A stretch of DNA of 64,000 nt from Phallus indusiatus (GCA_027605045.1 JAQFWX010000002.1:1054001-1118000); one strand, 5' to 3'. Shown: positions 1-11,303, counted from the first letter of the stretch. Program-made: numbers and translations. The notes: generated by a model not told the origin, from the letters alone.

Positions 1-2991
1 AGAACGATTATATTTCTCTCACCGTCCAAAATTTTGAAATCGTCCATTTGAGATATTTTTCGAAGTTCAGACTCGATTTCTTTCAAATTAAGGCCTGAGT
101 CGATTTGAGCGTCTAGCAAAACTTCCTTTGCCAGAACTGATCTTAATTTCGAAGCAGTAAGGGTGTCCAAATATGCTCGAAATGCGTTGACGTGCGATAA
201 GGCGTCAATAAAATTCCGTAGAGCATATGGGTGGGCTAAGTGCATTATTGAGGATGGTATAGAATAAACGGCTATGTGAAAGAGAGAAAAAATCAGTGAA
301 AATTGTGGGCAGATATTTATCAAAGAAAGGTTTACTGGGATCATCGTCAATTACTGTGCCATCATCTCTCTCATCGAAAAAAACTGGTGCCGATTTCGAT
401 AAGTCCTCAAATACAGTCAAATATCCGTCCAACAATATCAGGTCGCGGAATAAGCGCAATAGACAATCCATGAACCAAAGAATAAGTGCGATTAAATTCC
501 ATGCAGGCTCTATGTTAAAGTTCACTGAAAGGATTCAATGGCAGCAACGAAATATTTACCTGGATCATAGCCCACCTCCTCTTTGCAAGAATCAAAAGCG
601 TTGTTGATCGCTCTTATAGAGCAAATGTCTAAGGCAGCGTCTGAGCGTCCCTTCAACCTTTTTGAACCAGGTATACGTGCGCGTGTTCTATTAGTTGCAA
701 AAAAAATGTTCCGTCAAAATGTAGGAATATAAACAGATTAAATATATTTTTACCGAAACAAAGGAATGATAACCTTGAGAATATCGTATTCCACATCTTC
801 TCTCGCCAAGTTTTGATTTATGAGGATACGGAAACAATTAAAAAGGATTCGATATACATCCGTATTTTTGACGTTTGGTCCAGAAAGAAGATGTAAAATA
901 TCGGCGTCGGTTCGAATAGAAAGTATAGCTGCGGCTAATATTTCTTGAATTGGATGAGTGCCAATGACTATGTTGATAATTTGTTAATCGGATGCGAGAG
1001 TCAGAGATAAAACAGGATTACCTAGAGGAATATTTGTAATTGTACTAGTAATTGGATGAACACTGACTTTTGGGGAGTAATCCCAAGATGAATTGGCGGT
1101 GCATAACAACGTTTCATTTGGAGACAAAGAGGCAGATGTTGGTACTAAAAATTCGTTGAGAAAAAATGCGAAGAATATTGATCGAAAATTTACTAAAGAA
1201 TCCCGTTTCGCTTTGTACACAGACTATATTCGAAGGTTCCCATCGAGGATCATTTTCAAAAGTTGGTCTACGGTGAGCGAGAGATTAGAATCAATGAAGG
1301 GGAATTAGAGAATATATATACATACATTCTCAAGGCACATACTTTCCCAATGGCAATCTGTTGACTAACACGTTCTCCGTTGTCACTTGATTTAATATTA
1401 TGAAGGTCCAGTAATCCTGCGAATACAACACCAGCCTTGTCTCGTTTGGATGGCGTCAAGAATGCAACCGCTTGATCTGCTAGTGTTTTACTTGTGACAA
1501 ATGTATGTGCCTGGAAATTAGGGAATCCGTTTTTATTTCAAATAACAGAAAAAAAGGTTTTTGACAAACCCAAGTATTTCTTTTTAAACGAGAGTGCGGT
1601 TGTTCTTTTCGCTTTAATAGATAACTGAGAAGATGGGATTTGGGAGAAGAGTCTTGATATCATTATTAATATATGAGAAAAAAAAACTAGTGGTGTTTAC
1701 TCACGGTCTTTGAAATCAACATAGGATAGGGTTACATACATTTCGGACTCACATTCCCGCTTTGTTGAATTGCCTTGGTGAGCAGAACATACAGGTACAA
1801 TCGATATATTAGTCAAGTAGGAGAATGAGTCAACACGGGGGATTATGGGGAGAAGTGGGGTTGTCTCAACGCCTTTCGAGAAGGATCATGGATCAGTAAA
1901 ATTATTGCAAGGCTGTTAGAGAATGCATACATAACAGAAAACGACTAGCCGATAATCGAACTTCACATAGTTGAATCGCGTTCTCCAGTCCAAAGGAGTC
2001 ACACGATGACGTTGCTTGTGAGGCGAGAGGAAGTTGGTTCATGGCGGTAAAATCGGGAAAATCAAGGTTAATAGCAGATGCAATCAGGGCTGATTGTGTG
2101 GCAACTATCAATGAGTTTTCTGATAGATATGTTCAATGGTATTTTCTGCGGTAAGAGTTAATGGTTCAGGAAACACTCATACCATCATAACCTAAACCAA
2201 TCGCTGCTTTTGTGCAGACCGTAACGCCGCCAGGACCATTAATCATATCCTTATAGGCAACCCTCTCAGCAGCATGACAGCGCGAAGAATGTAAGATAGA
2301 GCATGAAGCTATTTGGAATGGAAGATGGGGAAGGATATGGTCGACCAGGTGAATTAAGTGATTTTGAGTGACGAATATGAGCCGACTGCTTTCAAATGGG
2401 TTAGGGGGACCTAGTGAGCAGCCTCGAGATGGAGGGTTTCCTGCGGACCACTTTAAACGAAAAAAGTATTAATAAATTGGGTTATGAATCACGATGCCAG
2501 CCTACCGAACGACTCCGTCCTAACCACCTGGCACCTACTACACCCTGCGCACGTTTAACTGGCCAAGACGTATCCGCCTTCCAAGAGTCCAACGTTTTCC
2601 CATTCCGAGTCCATATACAAGCTAAATTATCTTCTGTTTTGCCGGGAAAGTACGCAAAAATGTGCTCGAGAGCAGGCGAAGCTTCAATCACAGTTGGAGG
2701 AAGATAAGCATTTGGATTCTTGAGTATCGCTGCAGGCGAGGGAAGAAGAAAAGTATACGTGCTCGGGAATAATCGAGCACTGACGGCTGGAACAGGTTGG
2801 TGAGCGGATAGGATGAGAGATTCCGACGTCCATTGGATAGGTCTAGTTGGCGCGTTTTGAGCGCGTTTGTTATGCTTTTTTGAGAACTGGCGAATACTTT
2901 ACCGTTCATCGTTTTCTACTAATGGCCATAGGTCCCACCAATTGAGTTTCCAATGTTTATGCGAGGCAGAACTGTGTCGTGTGTCAGCCAT
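1..2991 (-). CDS. Mediator complex subunit 16 (Med16/Sin4)-like, 3' end off window
   Basis: Multi-exon gene read right to left, continuing past the left edge. Start ATG at 2991 (MADTRHSSASHKHW...). Exon 1 ends at 2903 before a GTAAAG donor and exon 2 begins at 2842, giving ...ENDERPIQWTSESLIL; a 'RPIxWS' block near the N terminus is typical of Med16, whose N-terminal half is a beta-propeller. Exon 2 ends about 2506 and the next starts about 2450. Later exons (roughly 2111-1902, 1510-1330, 1270-980, 960-770, 650-540, 525-205 and 200-25) encode helical segments such as AWNLIALILWFMDCLLRLFR, matching the helical C-terminal half of the family. Med16 is a tail-module subunit linking activators to RNA polymerase II. 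The family assignment rests on the N-terminal block plus the overall layout; several internal splice sites are unresolved. It is divergently arranged with the F-box gene. Confidence 0.65.
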
Positions 2992-3077
2992 GGAGAGTGC
3001 GTTTACGTAATTGTCTGTTCTGTTCTTGTTGTCTTCGCGTGACCGCCTTTGTCACCGTAATCAACAACGACCCTGCA
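2992..3077. promoter_or_regulatory. Very short divergent intergenic region between Med16-like and F-box genes
   Basis: Only 86 bp separate the two inferred ATG codons (2991 minus, 3078 plus). Both promoters and 5' UTRs must therefore overlap each other or the opposite gene. No clear TATA box is visible. Confidence 0.5.
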
Positions 3078-4798
3078 ATGTCTATACCCAATCACGATTC
3101 TGCTTCAACCATAACCATTTCTCGAATAAGAAAAATCGATGTCAATTATCTCCCCATCGAGCTTTTGTCCTCGATCCTCGCTCTCGTGGTGTTTTCTTCC
3201 GAGCGCGTGAACTTTCAGTTCCATCTGTCCATAGTGTGCCGCTATTGGCGACAAATTATCTTTGAAAATCCCATCTTCTGGTCAACGATAAGCTTTGACT
3301 GGCGTGGAAAGGATCGTACAGAGTATATGGAACAATTTGTCCACAACTCTGGTTTGATGGAGCTTGCCGTTCTTGGTCCCGATGTTGATGACTCCAAAAA
3401 CGACAGTCCGGCTCAAACACGCTTCCATAGCTTCTTTGGACGTGAATACAAACGTATCAAAGCTTTATCTCTCGGAGATTTTGATTACCGCCTTCAAGGA
3501 TTCCCAAACACCGTCTTCGAAAACTTACGGGCGTTGTCAATGACTACGAAGTCCTTTCCTCGCGATAAGCTAGTGGGAGCTCGAAATCTACAGGTTTTTC
3601 AGTTAACCACCTACTATCAGTTACCCAACATCATTCCTCATCTTCCGCTTCATCTCAAAAAGATCAGTCTCACTCTTTCATCTGACAAAGGGGTGCTCCA
3701 AATTTTCACTACCTTCAAAACACTGGAATACTTATCCTTGTTTTTCACGAAAAAGTGTGAGTATTACGAAATAACCCATCGAGATCGTCTTTCGAGACAA
3801 TATCTATTGAACCTCAAAACATTCAAATCTAATGACCATGCCGGGCTGACCATGGATATATTGCACGCACCTGCTTTACAGCATATCGAGATAACCGCTG
3901 CGTCAAGATGCGAGATAAAAGATGATTACAGCCTTCTAGATTCAATCGACCTATCGATATTCACTCACCTCTTTGTAGGGTTCGTCCTAAACACGGACAT
4001 GGACTCGGATAACATTATCAGCGGCTGCATTTGGGCTCTGTTGGGCCTAGCATTATCACATGCGTAACGAATAAACCTTCTTTTCTTAAGTGCTGCCAGT
4101 GTGGCGGCCCCAAAACCACATGGCCCTCCTCATGGTCGATCTTTCCACAGCTCGCTGGACCCGCCGGTCACGTTGAACGTCTAGTCCATTTACATACTTT
4201 GGGTACCTACGCAATGCATGATTGCTATCTTCGTCTTACCTGTAAATTTGTTGAAAAAATGCCGATGCTCGATACATTTGTTTTGTGTCTCCCAGGAAAA
4301 CCCTACCCCCGTCTGCGGTTCGCCAGTATGCCCGAGTATTTATATTTCGATACACCGACGCTCTTTCACGAAATAGCCCACTATTCACTAAATCTGCGCA
4401 ATCTGACCATTCGAGCTGGTTGGGCCGAAGGAGAAGACATAATTACCCTTTCGGAGTGCTTCAATCTAGAATACTGGACCAGCCGTTCATGTCCTCTCTT
4501 GGAAAGCATAACGTACTACGTTGAAACGTCCGAGTTGGACAGTGATGTATCTTGGGAGTTATGGGTTAAATTTCTAAATGGCAGGAAGATTATAGGTCTC
4601 CCATTGAAACACCTTCGATTAATCGGCTACCCAGACCCGTCCGACGGGGTTTTGTCAAACCTCGAGGGATTGTCGGACACAGAGATCACTGTACCAAGAG
4701 GGCAGTACGAAAGTCTGTTCGAATTTGATTTAGTAACCGATCACGGTTGGGAGGGGAGGGATGAAGAATACAGACTCGTTCCCAGTTATGGATTTTAA
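3078..4798 (+). CDS. F-box domain protein (LRR-like C terminus)
   Basis: Start chosen at ATG 3078 (MSIPNHDSAS). The F-box lies at about residues 20-65: INYLPIEL-type helix (VNYLPIELLSSILALVV) followed by LSIVCRYWRQIIFENPIFWS, the usual CRxWR...P.LW pattern of agaric F-box proteins. The rest, with repeated short Leu-rich strands (LRNLTIRAGW, LKHLRLIGY), resembles the degenerate LRR region that selects substrates for SCF ubiquitin ligases. The frame open from 3078 stops at 4067, and a second frame open from 4031 carries the C terminus to 4798. A 47-nt GTAGGG...TCAG intron (3975-4021) would join them exactly in frame; otherwise a frameshift must be assumed. The family is greatly expanded in Agaricomycetes, and single members are often pseudogenes. 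Confidence 0.75.
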
Positions 4799-4831
4799 AG
4801 GTGCTAGTTTAATTCACCGGAGTTGTCTCAG

Positions 4832-5173
4832 CTAAAACCGATAACTGAACGCTCCAACTGTTGTAGTATATCCAAAGGTTGACAGATACGCACTGTTTCT
4901 CGATTTACCAGGACAACTGCTGATTAAGTTATATCCAAGTATTGTGCTATTCCCTGGTGTCGTGAAGGTTTCGGTGATTTTATTTGGCATATAAATTATA
5001 CCACCGGTAGAGAGTCTCATGCATGTCTTGTTTCTTACCATATTCAATACGAAGGACATCTCCTGCGCCACAATCTCGTATATCTCATTTGATGTCACTA
5101 GCGCCGCGTGAACTTGATGATCTACGGCCGGCCTCACGATGACTTTGAATTCTAAACTTCTCGCGATTCTCAT
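4832..5173 (-). CDS. Short unrecognised open frame (doubtful)
   Basis: Open frame of about 113 residues from ATG 5173 (MRIARSLEFKVIV...) to a stop at 4832, in the gap between the F-box and amidohydrolase genes. I do not recognise it. Its 5' end lies only 45 bp from the amidohydrolase ATG and next to the TATA-like run, so the two genes would have to share that space. No domain, signal peptide or convincing intron signal is seen; it may be a decayed gene or chance. Confidence 0.2.
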   Translation of the reverse strand: MRIARSLEFKVIVRPAVDHQVHAALVTSNEIYEIVAQEMSFVLNMVRNKTCMRLSTGGIIYMPNKITETFTTPGNSTILGYNLISSCPGKSRNSAYLSTFGYTTTVGAFSYRF

Positions 5174-5218
5174 ACGCAAGACTTATATATATAAATTTTC
5201 TCGTTTCTCAGCATCATA

Positions 5219-6376
5219 ATGGCTCTATCCAATTCTACCACCCACAGCGTTGACACTGTCAAATCTGTCGGAGCTGTTATCCTCAGACCAGAGCTCGCTA
5301 ATCATCGTGTAATCTGTTTGGAAGAGCATGTATCCTTCCCCCAGTTACTTCAGAAATACCCTCAAGATATCCCCGAACGAGTCAAAAATAATTTGAGACA
5401 TATCAGCCCCTTCCCAGAATACACTGGGCCCAGAATTCCTGAAGTGGGCCATGGACGAATTGAAGATATGGACAATGGAGGCATTACAATTCAGGTTCTG
5501 TCTCTCGCTGCGACAGGAGCAAGCTTCCGTTCGGACGAGGATGCCATAGCATTCTCTCAAGAAGTGAATGATTCGATAATCCAAAAAATCAAAGATAGTC
5601 CTCAACCAGGCCGATTCAGAGCGTTTGCTCATCTGCCATTTCAAACACCTGACGCGGCCGTGAAGGAGCTTCACCGGTGCATTAAACAGTTGGGTATGGT
5701 CGGTGTATTGCTGAATGGCAATGTACAAGGCAAATTCCTCGACGATCCCATCTTCGAGCCCATAATTGCGGCTGGTGAGTCGTAATTTATAATAAAATTC
5801 CCTCTTTCTTTCAGTACTGAGATGTGAATCCCCTTAGCTTGTGAACTCGATGTACCTATTTACCTGCATCCCTCTCCCCCGCCTGAGTCCGTTTGGGACG
5901 CCTATTACGACCTCCCAGATCCTCGTCTTAGCACGGCCCTCGCAAACTCGGGGTGGGGATGGCACGCAGAGGTGGCTGTCCACGTTATCAGACTAGCTAT
6001 AAGCGGTACATTCGAGAAATTCCCCAACTTCAAAGTGGTAATTGGACACCAAGGCGAAATGCTCCCCATGATGATGCATCGTCTCGATAACGTCTTTAAT
6101 CCAGCCAAAACCGGCTTCAGATTCAAGCGGACAATAGGCCAGATGCTACGAGACCAGGTCTACGTTACACTTAGTGGGATGTTTACGCTGCCGCCTACCC
6201 TTTGCACCATTGCAACCTTCGGGATTGATCACGTCCTATTCGCTAATGATTATCCATTTTTCCCAACCGAAGACTGTCCGGCTTTCATCAAGGCGTTACA
6301 GGACGTGCTGTCCCCAAGCGATGTGAAAAAGATTCTTTCTGAGAATGCGGACAAACTACTTCGTCTGAAAAATTAG
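5219..6376 (+). CDS. Amidohydrolase-2 / ACMSD family decarboxylase (2,3-dihydroxybenzoate or gamma-resorcylate decarboxylase-like)
   Basis: Two exons, 5219-5774 and 5838-6376, joined across a 63-nt GTGAGT...TTAG intron that restores the frame (IIAAACELDVPIYLHPSPPP). About 364 residues, the usual length for the family. Visible TIM-barrel metal-site motifs: LEEHV at the first strand (the E replaces the HxH found in other amidohydrolases, as in dihydroxybenzoate decarboxylases), H in YLHPSPP, H in VVIGHQGEMLP, and D in LFANDYPFF. The neighbouring GTFEKFPNFKVVIGH is a family signature. Members decarboxylate hydroxybenzoates or 2-amino-3-carboxymuconate semialdehyde non-oxidatively in the cytosol; the substrate here cannot be told. 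A TATA-like run (about 5186-5196) lies just upstream of the ATG. Confidence 0.9.
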
Positions 6377-6653
6377 CGTGTGTATCTTATATCGTGCCCT
6401 GACAAAAAAGTCATCTTTTTCTGTCTATTTATGGTTTTCCCATCCTAAATACTAGAAACGTCAGCCATAATTATAGATTTCGACCAATTATCATATATCT
6501 TACCAAGCAGCTGAAAAATGCTATTCTGTAACGCGTTGTGGATTACAGCGCGAGACACGCTGATTCTCAAGGTCGTTCAACACAATAGCGCAGGTAAATT
6601 TTGAACTTCAGAATACAACTTACAAGACAGCATCATGAATCAGTAAATAACCT

Positions 6654-7766
6654 CTACGTCCAGTAATCGACCTTTGCACATCTCTTCTTTGATGCTTTCC
6701 TATCACCAGCTTCTATTCTACAACCCCGCAATGCAACTGCCTCCAAGTCTACCCATACCCGCCAGTCAATACGCAGCGCATGAGATTCATTAATCCAGGG
6801 GTTATACGACAGATCCAAAACAATTAAGTGAGGCAACATGTGAGGCAAAGAATGTAAGGGCGTTTTTGAAATATTCAATAGTGCAAGATGTGTGATAGAT
6901 GCTGGAAGAAGAGGGATATGGGAGGAATAAAATGAGGCGGAGAGTGCAATAAACGTGTGCATTGGTGTTGATACGTCAGGATTTCCATTGTGATGGTTGT
7001 TATCTTCATCATTATTCTCGACATCCCAGTCCTCGACGACTATGTTGGATGAACGAGTACTTTGAGAAAGAGCCGATGTCGTCATAGAGCCAGTCACCAA
7101 AAGTTCTCCATCCACGGCATTCATGTTATTATCAAGATTCCATATAGCGAGTAAATCTTCTTTAGGTAATGGTTGGTGGATAGTGCTATGTCTGACGTAT
7201 TCGCGAAGTATATGCCGAGGAATGTGCGGATACATGTCTCGCGGTATACCGCCGAACTCCACCAGGATGGTATGTAAACACAGATGGAAAAAGATGGGAT
7301 AGCGAAGGTAGATGATGCGGCTGAATTGGTATGAGAGGATTTCGGGTAAGGCTTGGGCTGAAATTTGGAGGATGGTGAACGGTGAAATATGAATGAGAGA
7401 GCGTTACTACGCCACTCTGGATAATTGGGGTTAGTGGTGTTTGATACAGGGATCCAACTACGAGGTGGTGGCGGACCTGGTATCCTCGGAGTATGTGTAT
7501 CGATATGAAGTATCGGCAAGTGGTGGTTTTATTGTTTCTGGTAGTAATGCTGTTTCGCTTGAATAGAGGCTTGGTGGCAAGGATGGACCAAAATCAGGAA
7601 CGAGAGACGTCGACGATATCCATTCTTCCCAGAGAGATTTGTTGATGACGAAGAGCTTCTCCTCTAATAAGATTAGCCATTTACATTGGAACATTCAGTG
7701 AGGAAGGTAAATTCACCTCAGTTTGTGCAGTTTCGCATTGACTTGATCGCGATTGTCGTCCGCCAT
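6654..7766 (-). CDS. Leucine-rich-repeat protein, function unknown
   Basis: Reading leftward, ATG at 7766 begins MADDNRDQVNAKLHKLR, followed by a GTGAAT donor and an intron with a CTAAT branch and an ATTAG acceptor. Next comes a Pro-rich stretch (IPGPPPPRSWIPV...YPEWR), then a 50-nt GTAACG...TCAG intron that joins in frame to QALPEILSYQFSRIIYLRYP. The C-terminal half has an acidic Asn/Asp/Glu stretch and LRR-like strands (ITHLALLNISKTPLHSLP, LIVLDLSYNPWIN, LEAVALRGCRIE), ending KVDYWT at 6654. The N-terminal join is unresolved: the frame that follows the first intron closes early, and the convincing coding stretch at 7680-7560 (VINKSLWEEWISSTS) is in another frame. An indel or an unseen microexon is possible. 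No catalytic motif is visible. Confidence 0.6.
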
Positions 7767-8253
7767 CTGTATCTCTTAAACAAACGAAATCCAGAACCAT
7801 AATCTTTAATCTACATTTGAATCCTATAATTAAGGATATAGATGGAATTCATTTGCAGAAAATTCAAGTAATAACTCACTAGCTATTATTTTCTTTGCAG
7901 GTGCGACTGTCCGAGTCAAGTCGTTGCTGGGAAAATCTCGCTTATATAAGCGGCGCGTTTGTGTTTGTTGCGTCATTGAACCCCATCAATTGACTAGTTG
8001 CTTGCTAGCTGCGACGCATTCCTCTTTTCAGTTGAAAGTTTGTAGCTCTTGTAATTTGGGTCTCGCTCTGCTGAGCTACGTTTACCTAGTAGTTTCCGGA
8101 GCTTCCAGGTACTTGGGTACGTCGGTTTCTTTACTTCAAATCAATGTCACGAATCCCCAAAACTGATGTGTTTACATAAATAAATACGTTTGACGTACTT
8201 GACACGTCGTATAAATATCGAGAAAATAAATAAATAGATATTGAACCAGACTA
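7767..8253. other. Intergenic region, no gene seen
   Basis: AT-rich spacer between the divergently read LRR gene and the 3' end of the nucleotidyltransferase gene. It holds TATA-like runs (about 7939-7946 and 8209-8217). An open frame on the plus strand (7924-8166) has no support. Confidence 0.5.
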
Positions 8254-8872
8254 TCAGGTCAACTTCTCTCGGAAAATCTGCTGAATTTCAGCATTACCAG
8301 CCGTCTGTTGCTTCGCCTGCTCCCTAACTTCCGCAGGTACTTTACTCTTGATCTTGGCCCAGTCGAGATCCTTGAAAGTCTTATAGAGAAAGAGAATGTC
8401 CTGGCAGTCTTGGTCTTTCTTTCGTTCTGCCAAACAGTGTATCTTCCGAATAAACGTGTGGGTAGGCGTGTAAAAAGGAAGAGGAGTTTCCCCGACATCA
8501 ACCGTCACAGAGCTCTTTGGGAGCTCCCTATTATCCTAAAATTTCAATGGCGTGGTCGAAAAAAATCTAGTTGGACTCTTACCAAAGCATAAGATCGATG
8601 CCGACTCCAGTGGGCACATAAATCAATCTGATAGCATCTGTTCTGTTCCCTTCGAGATGTTTGAATCCCGCCTTCTTGAACGCGCTCACTATACTATCGA
8701 AAGACTTGAAAAGGGGTTTCTTGGCGACCACATCAACATCCTTTGTGGCTCTGCTGCTTCCCAGCATGATTAGGCCGTATCCCCCGACAAATGAGTGTGA
8801 AATACCCTGAGATTCCAGTACATTATGGACGGCGATTGCAGCTTCATTAAGGCGGTCTAGTGAGATGGCCAT
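8254..8872 (-). CDS. Nucleotidyltransferase-fold protein
   Basis: Two exons: 8872-8583 and 8527-8254, joined over a 55-nt GTAAGA...ATAG intron that completes codon W in DLMLWELPKSS. About 187 residues. The motif GGYGLIMLGSSRATKDVDVV (residues about 29-48) fits the polymerase-beta-like nucleotidyltransferase pattern hG[GS]...(D/E)h(D/E)h, with DVDVV supplying the metal-binding acidic pair. A third acidic residue may be the D in GVGIDLMLW. Such minimal NTases transfer NMP to proteins or RNA; the fungal family is uncharacterised, so the substrate is unknown. It is arranged head-to-head with a second NTase-fold gene 242 bp away, which suggests an ancient inverted duplication or co-regulation. Confidence 0.75.
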
Positions 8873-9114
8873 GTTCTTTGAACAAAAGGAGTGGAGAACA
8901 AATTATATTATATAGTATAAAGTCGACCGGGCGGGGGCTACCGTGCCTGTCCGTACCCAGCACCGGCGCTGTGACTGGCATTGTATTCTGCTGCCGGTGC
9001 AGGCCAGAAGACCCCGTGAAATGAGTTCAAATATCTTTTGGTTTCAACAACGAATCAACACAAACGACGCTCATCGATAGACACGATCCTGCAACATCCT
9101 TTTTATCTCGCCTT
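8873..9114. promoter_or_regulatory. Shared divergent promoter of two nucleotidyltransferase-fold genes
   Basis: This 242-bp space separates ATG 8872 (minus) from ATG 9115 (plus). A TATA-like run (TTATATTATATAGTATAAAG, 8902-8921) lies near the minus-strand gene, with a GC-rich block (about 8928-9010) in the centre. Confidence 0.45.
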
Positions 9115-10122
9115 ATGTCTCGTGACAATAACAAGATGAACGCGAACCAACCACTCCTCAAACGAATAGGGAAAGTTTTCGGACGAAAGCCTCGAACTCA
9201 GACTCTTCAGCTACCAGAATCATTACATGTTGACGTTTGGGGATTACCTGGAGACATTCCTAGCAATGTGCCGCACGTTCTTCGCAAGATAATGGAAATT
9301 ATAGCGCCGTTAGAATTAGTTTGGTGTGTCGTTGGCGATGTCTTGCTTGCCCATTATTGCGTTCCCAAAGTCACTTGCGTACATTGTTTTATTTAGTTTT
9401 TCAGTTGATTATTTTTACTGAAGTTATTATTTCAGGATATTGAGGTGTGCGTACTACCAGAACAGCTTGAACAAGTTGAAACGGCCTTTGTCTCTGCATC
9501 GGAATTCTGCAATCCATTCCGACCACGCCAATCGGTTTATGATAGTCACCTCGCGCCTTATCCTCGTTTCAGAGTCCAGGGTATGAACCAGTGTTTTTTC
9601 TTGGTTCCTTCCGATCACTATGGCTTAACACCCGAGGCTTTTGCTCAAATTATATATACACCTGCAGTCCTCTTCCCGCTTCTTCCACTTCCCTTCTACG
9701 TCCAAGGACTAGCCGCCATCGCTGCCGAGAAAGCGTCGGGCAACAACTTCACTTCTCAACTGGAGTTTCTTATTGATGGCACGGATATCGACGAAGAGTG
9801 GTGTAACAGTTATCTCACTGGTCCGGCCCTGCCGTTTGTTTTGGACATGAGCACACCGATGGCAAAAAAGCGCATGGGCACTCATCCGAAATATATCGGA
9901 AACATTACAACCTATATAAATAATCAAGAGCAACGACAGTCTGTCATCAAAACCATTGGCAGGACAATGGAAAGTCGAGGTTCGTTAGCCGTCTGGATAA
10001 TTATTTCAGCATGTTTGAAATTCCTGAAAATAGATGTTCCTGCGTCCCTCCCTACATTCACAAACTCTGAATGTACGTCTCGACTTGATTACGTTGAACA
10101 CGGTGTTATATATTTCTTTTAG
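9115..10122 (+). CDS. Nucleotidyltransferase-fold protein, probably the N-terminal half of a fusion with the following phosphoesterase
   Basis: Exon 1 is 9115-9378, then a 57-nt GTACAT...TCAG intron, with exon 2 from 9436. The join reads WCVVGDVLLAHYCVPKVTCD then IEVCVL, matching the hG-G...D-h-(E) layout of fungal NTase-fold proteins (VVGDVLLAHY...DIEVCV), with DIE as the acidic pair. The frame remains open to a stop at 10120-10122. However, a textbook donor GTACGT at 10073 and an acceptor TTTTAG at 10121-10122 define a 50-nt intron that continues in frame into the phosphoesterase block at 10123. If the intron is used, the last 16 codons given here are intronic and the real protein runs to 11000. 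The N terminus is basic (LLKRIGKVFGRKPR) with no signal peptide. Substrate unknown. Confidence 0.65.
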
Positions 10123-11000
10123 TGAATCCAAACACAATTCAGTGCATGAGCGATCTTCATTTAGAATGTGGTTTCAATCCAACTAATGACCAATATACCT
10201 TCAACTTCGAACCTTCATCACATATCTTAGCACTGCTCGGAGATATTGGAAATATAGTACACGACGCGTTATTCAAGTTCTTACGCGAACAACTATTACG
10301 ATTTCGAAAGGTCCTTTTCGTGATGGGTAATCACGAATTCTATGGGAGTACTTATGTGAGCAGATTAAAATGCTTTTTGTTTTCCGTTCATTTTATATCT
10401 GTTGTTCGCGACCAGGATGAGGCAAAAATACGCATGAGAATGTTCTCGGAGAGTATCAAGAGACAAAGACTACGCGACAGCCGTCTAGGAGAGTTCATTT
10501 TCCTCGATCGCACACGGCACGATCTGAATGAAAGTATTACAATCTTGGGATGTACTTTGTGGTCATCAATACCACCAGCTGCTGCCGAACAAGCTCAAGC
10601 GCGTTTAAAGGACTTCAAGAGGATTAAAGACTGGACTATCGAAATTCACAATTCAGTTCACACAGCCGAGGTAAACTGGCTAGAACGTGAATGCCTCAAG
10701 ATTCGAAAGGAAGAGTCGAATCGTCGCATCTTTATATTCACTCATTATGCCCCATTAATGCAGGGTACTAGTGCACCTGATAAAGAAGGCAGTCCTCTCA
10801 CGTGTTGTTTCGCGACAGACATGTCTGGTTCAAGTTTTTGGGGGTCACCAGTGGAACTTTGGGCATTTGGGCATACTCATTATAATTGTGATTTTGTCAA
10901 GAGTGGTATTCGAGTCGTGAGCAATCAGAAGGGATATGAAGGTATTGACTCGCACACTTTGAAGGAAAGTTTCTCGCCGGAGTTCGTTTTGCCTATTTAA
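10123..11000 (+). CDS. Calcineurin-like metallophosphoesterase domain
   Basis: All five metallophosphoesterase blocks are visible: MSDLHLE (D-x-H), LLGDIG (GD), MGNHEFYG (GNHE), FTHYAP (H) and FGHTHYN (GHxH), so the dinuclear metal site looks intact. A 60-nt stretch after GNHEFYGSTY begins GTGAGC and ends CCAG (about 10356-10415); it is divisible by three and open, so it may be an intron or retained. No ATG precedes NPNTIQCMSDLHLE in frame except the Met of the first motif itself, which is why I think this block is the 3' part of the gene that starts at 9115. Members of this fungal group resemble the Ser/Thr phosphatase superfamily in general; substrate unknown. Ends at 11000. Confidence 0.85.
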
Positions 11001-11303
11001 GGGACTTTCTCATTTATTTAAGGAGTAAAGATAAATGTATTTATTATTAGATTTGTAATTACCGTTATGTGTAGATTAACATTCTTTTTGAAGCGAGTTC
11101 TCGTCAAAAAACTGTGAACGCGCCGGCACCCAATCAAGCCTTCTTTTAGGCCCACACTGCAATTCTAATCACCAGCGCTCTTGGCAAAAGTGCACTAGCC
11201 ATTAGCAGTTGACAACGCTTCGCTTTCGGAGTTCTCGAGTGGGAACGCAGCGCCTCAGGTCTTTCCTGTACCATCAACTGGTGCGAGTGGGGACGAGTAG
11301 ACT

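Noticed and set aside
296..607. Open frame on the plus strand
   Set aside because: Antisense to well-supported exons of the Med16-like gene.
7924..8166. 80-codon open frame on the plus strand
   Set aside because: In a promoter-like spacer, no family resemblance and no downstream exon.
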